Of a stretch of DNA of 28,009 bases, positions 19,801-28,009 are shown piece after piece. The translations under genes and the position numbers were made by a program. The DNA comes from Saccoglossus kowalevskii (lineage: Eukaryota > Hemichordata > Enteropneusta > Harrimaniidae). Position 1 is the stretch's first letter; each line of letters opens with the position of its first letter. The DNA lies in NCBI RefSeq assembly GCF_000003605.2, contig NW_003109079.1:890822-918830 (forward strand), given 5' to 3'. The notes under the pieces are model-generated. The model was not told the DNA's origin. It did no database searches and saw nothing but the letters and a program-made list of their open reading frames with translations.

Positions 19801-22800
19801 TCCTATGGCACTGTTAATGCAACATGTAAATATAATTGGTGTGCAGCTTCTGAAGCAAATGAGCTCTCGGGTCACTGAAACGAGAGGACTTTTTACAAAG
19901 CAGAATATGTTAGTGGTACGGGGTGGGGTTGCAAAGAAGGGCCATAACTATTCCAGTCCTTTCAGCTTAATCTAATCTATCAAAACAGAGCGTACCTAAT
20001 ACAACCTTGCCCCATGAGAATCTAGATATTAAATAACATTTGACACAAAACTATGTATTTATTTGTTTGGTGCGTAGTATAAATTTTCCTTGCAGGGTAA
20101 GTTTAATAATATTAAGTTCTGAAATAATGCAGTATCTAAAATTTGTGTATGGAAATTACTGGCTAAAATTTTATCAAAAAATTGAACAAGAACAATGAGC
20201 TCGTCATGATATTATTCAATATTCATGTTTCTAATATTCATTATTATCAGTGTCAAAACTTACGAGTGTCCCCTTCCCCTCCAAAAATGTTATTGTTTGG
20301 CACATTTTTTTAATTTATTGGATACTATAATCTTGATGGATCACAGAACTGTTCCAGTTTTGGTGCTCCATTATGTCATCAGCCATAAATTTTTCCTTTT
20401 TGGACCTACGGTTTAACACCAATTTTTAACAGTGTTGGGGACTATGGAAGTGACAACCAACACTCAAGAATGATCATCTAGACAATACACGTGAACCAAA
20501 ACATTACTTTTTGAAGTTCTGCTAGCATTACCAGATAATAGTGATAATAATAGTGAACCAAGAAACGCATGCAGGGAAAAAATGAATGTAAATACTGGTA
20601 ATATTTCTGACCAGCAATATATCCAAGCAAAATTTGGGAGAAAAATACTAACTAGCGTTTTGGTCAGAAAAGAACATGTCAATTGTTTTTTCGAGGAAAA
20701 ATGATTTCAAAGTTTGAAGATGATCAAATAAAAATTGAGTTATGTAACCACAAGATAAAAGTTTAAAACAGAGACAACTAGACATTTTCCCCTTGTATAC
20801 CTTCTCCATCTAATGATGTTCAGGGCAAGGTAATAAAAGCACTCAAACAAGAGATAGATTGCAATGTAAACCCCCCTCCACCCCTCAACTCCACCCCACC
20901 CCAACCACCCACCCCAACCAAATTCACAGAGAACCAGGTATCATGGAAACATTGTCAAAAACAGAAATTTGAAGAAGCAGAAAAAATAACAGACTGCAAA
21001 GGAAAAGTAATCAATGTACACTATCATGGCACCAGCTTTGTATGTGACCTGCGACCTGTTTAATTCAGCTTATGGGTTGGTCAGAAAAAACTGGAGCTGA
21101 AAATAAAATGCAGATTAAGACTTGACAATTGATTAGAAAATTGTAGATATTACCATGAAATTAAACGAGGTACCTATATATTTAATGTCAAACCAATCAG
21201 GTTTTCAGGAAAAAGTTAAAAATATAACTTTACAAAACATGACAGAAATATTTATCAAAATTAGAGAACTGAAGATATCATTACCAAATGAACAAATTTG
21301 AAAGAACTACCCAAGGTACATTTGTAGTGTGTATGAAAATTCATACAGCTGAAGTTTTTTTAAGAAGTTAAAAATGTAAAGTTGGCATAAACTAACAGTA
21401 AGCAATATGAATAGCTCTGTTCTGTCTACGCAGTCCCGCGCAGAGCTACAAAGGCAATGGCTTCTTGGTATCTTAGAACACTTGAAACGTGAATATTAAA
21501 TTCCAATGAGAAAATCAAGTTTTAAACCATGCAGATATGTCAGTTTGCCAATGTTGGGTATATGATAACGCAGTGAAGGAGTAATACTAATGTCTACCAG
21601 TAGGATAGCAAGAGTTAGTATTGTAACAGCAGATTAGGGAGCATTAACATTGTACCATTAGGATAGAGGGCATTAGCACTGTAAAAGGAAGATAGAGGGC
21701 ATTAGCACACTAACAGTAAGATAGAGGGCATTAACAATGCGTCAGCAGGATAGAGGGCATTAGCATTGTAACAGTAAGATAGAGGGTTTAGCACTGTAAC
21801 AGTAAGATAGAGGGCATTAACAATGCGTCAGCAGGATAGAGGGCATTAGCACTGTAACAGTAAGATAGAGGGCATTGGCACTGTAACAGTAAGATAGAGG
21901 GCATTAACAATGTATCAGCAGGATAGGGGGCATCAACAATGTGGGATTGCAAGGGAGCATTGATCAGTCATCTTACCTTGATACCGGCACTGACAAGGAA
22001 ATCAACCAAGACCGACTTAATTTTTGTCTGACCAGACTTAAAGTCATCCCCACCAATGAATACTTTGTGCTTGGCAGCCAGTTCAATGACGCCAGGAACC
22101 AGTGTATTCTGTGGTGATCCATTAATGTATGCACATCCTTCCAGGATACTAGCAACAGCAAATATAGTCGATGGTGAAACCTCCGATTCACCATGCTTGA
22201 TGGAAGCTAGAAGGTTTGCAGCAGTGTCGTTGAGACCAGACCTGACATCCGAGAAGCGTTCTGTGTTCGCAGTCCATAAAACAATCACCTGTAAAATTAC
22301 AGTTAAATAGTATAGAATACAGAAAGTGCTTAAAATTAAATTTCTGAACCAGAATATGTGGCTAAACTAATGCTTTTATTCAATATTGGGGATAAAGGGT
22401 ACCAAGTGCAATATATACCTTGTCAAGTTCATTATCATTCTTGAAGTTTCTGATATCCTTTCGTATCTGTTCCATCTGTTCCTGCTTACTGCCATTTAGA
22501 ACATTATCAGCACGATCAGCCTGGTTAGCGGCAATGAAGTCTGGAAAGTATATGGATGGGCGTGGCTTGTATTTTTCCATATGCTTGTACAGTTGTTTTT
22601 GTAACTGGACATCCAGTACGCAAGCTCTCTCCATGGCTTCAGCTAAATCCAATGAGGAAATGTCCCAGCCATCGAACACTATATCTTCTGGTTCTACCAT
22701 GGGTAAAATGTCTTTGAAAGGAATGTACACATCTCCATGTTGTCCACTTCCAAGACAAATTGTTGATGCTTGAGTCAGAGAACCAAAATAATTGGCATGC

Positions 22801-25800
22801 TACGAAGAAAGAAAATATTTAAAGAAATTTCTCACAAGTGTCATTTTACAGTGTGTTGCAGAAATCTGTGGAAGTTATTTTTTAATTTCAAAAATGGCTG
22901 CTGGATTTCCAGCATTAGTGTTGTGACAACTGCACATGCATTATAATTTATCTTCAGTTTGCATAAGTACTTTGTAACAATGCAAGACTTACGTTTTGTA
23001 AATATAACGTTTTATAAAGTTAAAGTACTGGGGGGGGGGGGGGGGGGTCTGAATCAACATTACCGGGTAATACCATTTTGTCAGCAGAAATACAGTTATA
23101 AGGTAGTTATTTCACTATACCAGCTTCAGTTCTGTGTTGCATCATCTTATGAAATATGGAAACATACAATGATGCACTCAAAATGAATATTGACAAAATA
23201 TCATTTATATTCTTTTGTCATCGGTACAGACATTTGCGAAATATTACTGGGGGACAACATACGAGCATGTACACTCAGCTAACGAAAAACTGCTGCAAAT
23301 AGGCTCATGAATGATTGATTATATAATCTACCCCCCCCCCCCCTTTTGTCTGAAGTACATTCAGTATCATAGCAACCATGCAACACTCCATCAAGTCAAA
23401 AAACTCATCTATTGACCAATGTTGTTTTGACATCATAGTGAATATAAATTACTCTTGATGTTTTAGTTTCATATCATCCAGTCAGAAAGTGAGAACTGTC
23501 CAGGAATTCTTTTTAAGGCACAAGCTAACATTATGGGTTATGCAATAATGAGCTCATAGAACCTTGATGACAAATCAAGCAAAGCTTAGAATGAACTCGT
23601 GTATGTGCTGAGGGTATTGTGGGAATAAGAATTACAAGTAGGGAATATTTAAATAAGATTGGTAATGTATATGCTCTTTGAGATTTACAATAAGTTATCT
23701 GATTCGTAGTATTGGTATAGAGAACTAAAAGAATAAATTTGATTCCAGCAAACGGATTTATGCAAATTAGTAATTAATATTTGTTTATTAATATTTAATA
23801 TTCATTTCAGCCCCTAATCAGGTCTGGATTATCCAAGAGCAACTACAAATTTCATTGAAATCTGAAGATTGGTGGAAAATTAAAAACTGATTATGTAAAT
23901 TTTAGTATTACTATGCATAATAATTGATAGTATTAATAAATCAAAGAAAGCTTAGAAAGAACTCCCACGTGCTGAGAGTATTGGAGACACATTAAATATA
24001 ATTCAAATTAAATTAAATTAAATATATTCAATTCATTAAATATATTGTCATAGATAGTGATAGTGATGGAAAAGCCGAAAACTAATAATGCAAATCAGAA
24101 AATTAATATGAACAGATTTTAATGGAAAACTAATGAGGTCTGCGCAATATAACTGACCATATATGTACCAAGTTTTATTGAAATGTGATGGAACCCAAAA
24201 AAAATTATAAATTATTATGCTAATTAGGGAATTAATATAAACAGATTTTAACCCCAAACTAATCAGGTTTGTCCTGGAGCAGCTTTGCACTGAGTTTCAT
24301 TGAAATGGAATAATTAGTACTTTAGATATCAGTGTGATAGCTTAAAAGTGGTTAATTATGTAAATTAGTAATTAATATGTACAGATTTTAACCCACAATT
24401 GTTATTGTCTACAGCATCCATGTAAAAAGTTTCATTGAAATGTGATGATTAGTACTTGAGAAATCTGTGAAAGCTGAAAATTAATTAATTATGCAAATTA
24501 GGTAATTAATATACACAATTATTTATCCTAAAACAATCAATCTCTGCATAGTCCTTGAGGATCTATGTACCAAGTTTTATTGAAATGTAATGCTTACTAC
24601 TTGAAACATCAAAAGCTGAAAGTTAATTAATTATGCAAATTAGGTAATTAATATGCACTGACATTACCTTAAAAACTATCAGGTCTGTGCAGTGTCCTAT
24701 GACATCTATGTACCAAGTTTCATTGAAATGTGATGATTAATACTTGAGATATCAGTGGAAAAACCAAAAATTGACTAATCATTATGCAAATTAGGTAATT
24801 TTTACCAAAAACTAATCAAAACCAAGCATTGGTTCAGAGCATCCATGTACCAAGTTTCATCAAAATGCAATAAGTGGTTCTTTAGATATCAATGGAACAG
24901 CTAAGAATTAGCTTATTATCATGCAAATTAGGTAATTAATATGCATGAAATTTTACCAAAACCTAATCAAATCTGCGCATTAGCCCAGAGCATCTATGCA
25001 CCAAGTTTCATCAAAAACTGATGTATGGTTCTTGAGATATCAATGGAACAGACGGACACACATACACACACACACACACACACACATACAGACACACTAA
25101 CCGCAAAGACTCCCATTTTGTGCTTCGCACATGGGAGTCAACAAAGGTTGAAACTTGAACTCTGCCTATAGGACAGAATAAATATGTCCCAGTACAGTGC
25201 CTTGCTCAAAACAGACCCTAGAGGGTCTATGCTCAAAATAATGAAAATTATAGAATTAATAGTTTGGTGCACGTCTATATCATTAAGTGGTCTACCCTAA
25301 CCTCTGTTAATGGGCACCTCTAAAGAGCAGCTGCCTGTTTATAGCAGCTGCGGCCCGACAGTCCAGGGCAAATATTGGAATATTTTTCTTTTCTCTTACT
25401 GATTTCTGCAGGATGTTTTTCTGTGTAAATTATTGTTTTCAATTACTGTAAAATGACTAATTTTCACTGGGTTTAAATTTCGTTGATTTAGCATTTCAGG
25501 CATATTCAGTGGGTTTTAAATTAACGTTTTATCATTTAGATAATTTGTTCTATGCTAAATTTTACATATTCACCGGGTTTTAATTTGGCTCATTTTCCAG
25601 TCAGCGAAATAAGCAGAATTAAAACTCAGTGAACAATTAACCCTTTTTACAGTATGCCATTGCTGCCCCCTGAGAAATGTACACTGTATAGAGCACCCTC
25701 AAGCAGAAAGAATTCACAGTCCTGCTGTTTGAGGGAGATCACACATGCATAAATTAACATAAGCTGAAGGCTGAAGGCTGATAACAGATCGATTATACCC

Positions 25801-26634
25801 TTGTTAATGCTTTGAAATTTGGAAAAATATGATTTATACGTGATCATTGAAATGTGTGCACGTTTTTTTTTTTTTTGTCCCCTTGTGATTAATACAGTGG
25901 CTAATCAGACAGAACAAGTATTAGTGATTGTTGGAGTTTTAGAGTGTGAATTGTCAAGTTTAATGATATAGGCTTGCATTACATTACCCAACTGTTTTTT
26001 ATTCTATAACTTCCATTATTTTGAGGATACGGTTATTTCGACACATAAACATCCATCAACTTCAACAACCACTACCACACGAATACAGGAGTTGATCACT
26101 AGGTAACTTACTCTCAAGAAATTAGCCCATAAAAAGGTATTAGGAAAATGTACAGAATTTTTGTTAAAAAGTTAGCCTGTACTCCAGGGCTGCCTCCAGT
26201 ATTAATTGACACTACTGAACAAATGCTGCACTTTGTACACAGCTGGATGTGATTGTCGATAATATTTTATTCTAGGGGGGAAACAATGCAACCTTCCACA
26301 TGAAAAGATCTTTAGCAACGGACAGACATTCATTGTGCCTGTTGCCTACAAGTTATCAACCTACCTGCATGCCACTTTTGGTTTCCCATGACAGACCGAG
26401 TTTATTGGCAATGACGGCTGCTGTAACAGTTGTGCCATTATTGCCGCCCCATCCTACCAACATGCAGCCAACTCTGGGTTTCTTGCGTTCAGTACGGAAC
26501 TTGAACTGAGTCGAGACTGGTACAGCTCTCATGGTACCATTGTCCTTGAGTATTTCGGTTGTTTCATACTTGTAGTCACTGATGATAAAGTTTTCAGTGT
26601 AACTTACGTTGGGACTATCCACTTTGAATGCCAT
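16537..26634 (-). CDS. ISYNA1: Inositol-3-phosphate synthase, complete (5 exons, 540 aa)
   Basis: Cytosolic NAD-dependent lyase/isomerase that turns glucose 6-phosphate into inositol 3-phosphate, the committed step of inositol synthesis. Exons on the - strand: 26634-26365, 22799-22419, 22288-21977, 17810-17453 and 16838-16537 (TAG). All have GT-AG borders and join in frame. Residue landmarks: Rossmann NAD loop GWGGNNG 61-67, FDGWDISSL 132-140, LWTANTERF 221-229, [11 protein letters not shown] 273-283, [11 protein letters not shown] 296-306, [10 protein letters not shown] 327-336, [12 protein letters not shown] 380-391. These include the conserved lysine-rich active-site motifs. The length is close to the 558-residue human enzyme; the tail after LEHK is divergent, as is usual. 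Start chosen at 26634 (context AAAATGG). An in-frame ATG at 26664 would add ten residues. Confidence 0.97.
16839..17452. other. ISYNA1 intron 4
   Basis: 614-bp intron between exons 4 and 5, AT-rich. No repeat or other gene was recognised; long open frames here are extensions of the flanking exons. Confidence 0.8.
17453..17810 (-). CDS. ISYNA1: ISYNA1 exon 4
   Basis: 358 nt, entered at phase 0 and left at phase 1 (Ala codon split). Acceptor aatcacag, donor gtaatt. It encodes [49 protein letters not shown] and [10 protein letters not shown], the most conserved part of the enzyme, which forms the tetramer core and active site. Confidence 0.97.
17878..17954. mobile_element. Small foldback MITE
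   Basis: The ends TACCGCATTTGCTCTATT (left) and aatagagcaaatatggta (right) are inverted repeats matching at 16 of 18, enclosing about 40 bp. This is typical of a very short TIR element or its solo palindrome. Confidence 0.65.
18780..19320. repeat. 224-bp direct repeat (about two copies)
   Basis: gaagggaattatta at about 18865 and 19089, and gttaaattacatcaaaatct at 18931 and 19155, give a 224-bp period. Units contain ataaccgattttcgatgaaatgacc and caaaatggccactggtcagcc. The second theme resembles the aatggccgccagtcggcc part of family 2. Confidence 0.8.
21050..21447 (-). mobile_element. Degenerate family-1-like element, reverse orientation
   Basis: Read on the - strand, it has a start hairpin AGCTCTG/CAGAGCT (21447-21441 and 21419-21413). 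Core-like sequence follows whose complement matches the family-1 unit (caaatttgttcattt, then gatatcttcagttctctaattttgat). It is much more diverged than the copies at 2450, 12202 and 15310, and its other end is unclear. Confidence 0.5.
21604..21950. repeat. 29-bp minisatellite (about 12 copies)
   Basis: Units start with gatag at 21604, 21632, 21662, 21691, 21720, 21749, 21778, 21805, 21835, 21864, 21893 and 21922, with spacing 27-30 bp. There are two unit types: gatagagggcattagcactg followed by taacagtaa, and gatagagggcattaacaatg followed by cgtcagcag. They partly alternate, suggesting a 58-87-bp higher-order unit. The array sits just inside ISYNA1 intron 3, 27 bp from the exon 3 donor. Confidence 0.93.
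21977..22288 (-). CDS. ISYNA1: ISYNA1 exon 3
   Basis: 312 nt, 104 codons, phase 0 at both ends. Acceptor ttttacag, donor gtaaga. It holds [44 protein letters not shown] and [11 protein letters not shown]. It is separated from exon 2 by the gene's shortest intron (130 bp). A 29-bp minisatellite begins about 25 bp past its donor. Confidence 0.97.
22289..22418. other. ISYNA1 intron 2
   Basis: 130 bp with donor gtatat and acceptor ttttacag. Nothing else is visible. Confidence 0.9.
22419..22799 (-). CDS. ISYNA1: ISYNA1 exon 2
   Basis: 381 nt, 127 codons, phase 0 at both ends. Acceptor cttcgtag, donor gtatat. It begins [10 protein letters not shown] and continues through [10 protein letters not shown] and the [11 protein letters not shown] segment to NELDK. 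The exon starts about 70 nt before the first in-frame ATG, as the family alignment requires. Confidence 0.96.
23580..23720. repeat. Dispersed repeat, copy 2
   Basis: Matches 11515-11660 in the same orientation through gcttagaatgaactc, gtgctg, gggaatattta and gattcgtagtatt. See copy 1. Confidence 0.55.
23740..25140 (-). mobile_element. Family-3 element: hairpin end plus ~140-bp tandem core
   Basis: On the - strand it starts with hairpin 25139-25108 (GACTCCCAT/ATGGGAGTC outer stem, GTGC/GCAC inner stem, 3-nt loop), then a TG/CA microsatellite. About eight core units follow. Landmark accaagttt(c/t)at occurs near 24170, 24293, 24431, 24570, 24712, 24848 and 25000, and each unit carries gagatatc and ttatgcaaattaggtaattaatatg. 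It is non-coding. The far end near 23740 is approximate. Confidence 0.75.
25061..25086. repeat. (CA)n microsatellite
   Basis: An almost pure run of CA dinucleotides beside the family-3 hairpin. A microsatellite near one end is common in Helentron-derived elements. Confidence 0.9.
25444..25654. mobile_element. MITE with TACTGTAAAA ends
   Basis: 211 bp from TACTGTAAAA (25444) to TTTTACAGTA (25654), perfect 10-bp terminal inverted repeats. Internal repeats contain cactgggtttaaatt / cagtgggttttaaatt / caccgggttttaattt. TA ends suggest a TA target duplication. Confidence 0.75.
26365..26634 (-). CDS. ISYNA1: ISYNA1 exon 1 (start and NAD-binding loop)
   Basis: 270 nt, 90 codons, ending in phase 0 at donor gtaggt. 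It encodes the N-terminal strand and the glycine-rich GWGGNNG dinucleotide-binding loop, ending at SWETKSGMQ. The ATG has A at -3 and G at +4, better context than the in-frame ATG ten codons upstream. Confidence 0.95.
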
Positions 26635-27000
26635 TTTTGATGAAGAGAAAACACCTACGCCCATGCGAGAAAAAACGGGTTTAATTTAATACAGCTATAA
26701 AAAGCCAAAATTGCTATAAAAAATAAACACAATTAAAATATACTGGCTGTAAACTTCCCACCATACAACCACGAAGTATATGTGTCGGCCAATCAGGTTC
26801 TCCGATAAGCGATGACGTGTTGGTTGGATGTCGTTGACCTTTCAGTGAACTGTGTCTTCCATGTCCGACGAATTTTCTAGAGCCGGCGTCGAGCCCAGAC
26901 TACAGACCGGTGCGCGTCGCTTTCAGTATGTTCGGAATATATTTTAACGATTCAAAGGTAAAAAAAAACGAAGATGATATTACTGGGTTGGGTCATGGAA
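26635..27000. promoter_or_regulatory. ISYNA1 upstream region, possible shared promoter
   Basis: Shortly upstream of the ISYNA1 ATG lie a CCAAT box (ggCCAATCAg, 26789-26796), a CRE-like TGACGT (26813-26818) and a patch richer in CpG (26860-26920) than the rest of the window. This suits a housekeeping, possibly bidirectional, promoter. The transcription start cannot be placed from sequence alone. Confidence 0.45.
26928..26957 (+). CDS. Possible first coding exon of a divergent gene
   Basis: ATG with A at -3 opens ten codons (MFGIYFNDSK) directly followed by donor gtaaaa, just past a CpG-rich patch and pointing away from ISYNA1. The peptide is not recognised. Ten codons and a weak donor can occur by chance, so this is only a candidate. 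Confidence 0.2.
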
Positions 27001-28009
27001 CACCATGAGTTGTGGGAGGAAAATTTTTAAAATTGAAACGGAGAGAATGCATGTGAAATTATTGGCGGGAAAACAACATAAACAGAATAGTTGAAATCAC
27101 CATAGTCGTCATGCAGCATTTTCAATTTAATCACGGTTAGTACCAGTTACTAGTAATCGTGGTGTGATGTGCCAGCTTACTGCCTCCGTATAAAGGAAAC
27201 GAAACCAAGCAATCAGACGATGTCATGCGTGTTTTCAAACGCGTACATGTATCCGTCGCATGGGACCCATAGTGATGTGATGACCGAAAAACATTGATGG
27301 ACGTATTCCACTTAATACTAAATATAAAAAAATCTATTAGGGAAAATTCCGTACCTGCGTATCTGTATGGAATTGCGTTGCACGAAAGAAAACGCGAGAG
27401 TTCTCGCACGATCTAATTCTTACCTATTTATATGCCCTTGTTGTCGCGTGGTCTAATTTACATCAATATAAATCCCGAATAAACCATTCATGCAGTAGGT
27501 TGTGGTGGTTATGTTTTCGAATACTCTCGAATATACAAGAAAATTTTCGGTGAAAACGGAGGCATACGATTTGAACGCGAGCCAAAATGAATGTGGGTAA
27601 ACTGTGTCAGCTGGCCAGAAATATACCTGATCATGGTCCATGTGTGCGTGAAATTAACATTATGTCTGCTAAAATCCAATATGGGCATGACAGTGCAACG
27701 CCCGCACCAAACCAATGTTTTCAACGGAAAATTCCACTAGAACATTCGAGAAACTGTACAGCCGACTGTACATGATTGAAACGTCACAACTAAATAATGT
27801 GTTATACTAGTATATCGGTCACCTTAACAAATATAACCAATACTTTTTGTTATTCAGTTTTGTCTTTGAGATTTATTTATCTATTTATCATCTATTTTCT
27901 TCTCTGTGCTTTCGAGAAAGTTATGTTTTAAAATTATATAACATGTACTAACATTAGTTCCTTCCATGGTCTATGTAACCGATTAGATCACGTAACGACC
28001 ACGCCCCGA
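27001..28009. other. Region upstream of ISYNA1, no recognised gene
   Basis: Somewhat more CpG than the repeat-rich part. Open frames such as 27587-27775 (+, 62 codons) show no family motif. It could be an intron of a divergent gene. Confidence 0.4.

Larger units (their letters stand above)
17811..21976. other. ISYNA1 intron 3
   Basis: 4166-bp intron containing a foldback element (17878-17954), a 224-bp direct repeat (about 18780-19320), a C/A-rich pyrimidine patch (20870-20920), a degenerate family-1 element (about 21050-21447) and a 29-bp minisatellite (21604-21950). Stretches 17955-18780 and 19400-20860 show nothing I can name. Confidence 0.7.
22800..26364. other. ISYNA1 intron 1
   Basis: 3565-bp intron. 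It contains a G-run (about 23031-23047), a C-run (about 23331-23343), dispersed-repeat copies (23580-23720, 23946-23985), the family-3 element (23740-25140), a TACTGT MITE (25444-25654) and a T-run (25863-25876). The rest is unassigned AT-rich sequence. Confidence 0.75.

Noticed and set aside
21604-21950. CRISPR-like array
   Set aside because: The units are contiguous 29-bp repeats without unique spacers, in an animal intron; it is a minisatellite.
22420-22773. 117-codon + strand open frame opposite ISYNA1 exon 2
   Set aside because: It is the antisense shadow of a well-supported exon with matching splice sites.
26635-26664. ISYNA1 start at the upstream in-frame ATG (26664)
   Set aside because: It would add ten residues with no family counterpart and has weaker start context. 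The ATG at 26634 is preferred, though the longer form is not excluded.

Overview
This is animal nuclear DNA: AT-rich, with many introns, GT-AG splice sites and abundant non-autonomous repeats. It most resembles a marine invertebrate such as a hemichordate, mollusc or echinoderm relative; I cannot name the species. One 50-base run of N (12282-12331) marks it as a draft genome assembly.

Two conserved genes face each other. On the + strand, eight exons (839-9780) encode the last 322 residues of poly(ADP-ribose) polymerase 1: part of the helical regulatory domain and the whole ADP-ribosyltransferase catalytic domain. The DNA-binding half of the gene lies upstream of the window. On the - strand, five exons (26634 down to 16537) encode a complete 540-residue inositol-3-phosphate synthase. 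PARP1 consumes NAD+ in DNA-damage signalling and ISYNA1 uses NAD as a recycled cofactor in inositol synthesis. I see no reason beyond position to link them.

Layout: 1-838 PARP1 intron; 839-9780 PARP1 exons, with introns holding a 54-bp minisatellite, a pearl/Helentron-like element, a decayed antisense DIRS-like retroelement and two inverted TTAA MITEs; 9781-16536 intergenic, mostly tandem-repeat-bearing mobile elements with one visible nested insertion; 16537-26634 ISYNA1, whose large introns hold a 224-bp direct repeat, a 29-bp minisatellite and a second hairpin-ended satellite element; 26635-28009 the ISYNA1 promoter region, with a CCAAT box, a CRE-like site and a possible divergent first exon.

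The two most notable points are these. The last PARP1 intron is a textbook U12-type (minor spliceosome) intron that splits the codon of the catalytic glutamate. In addition, three sequence-distinct repeat families share one design: a terminal hairpin with a 3-nt loop next to a core of 140-310-bp tandem repeats.
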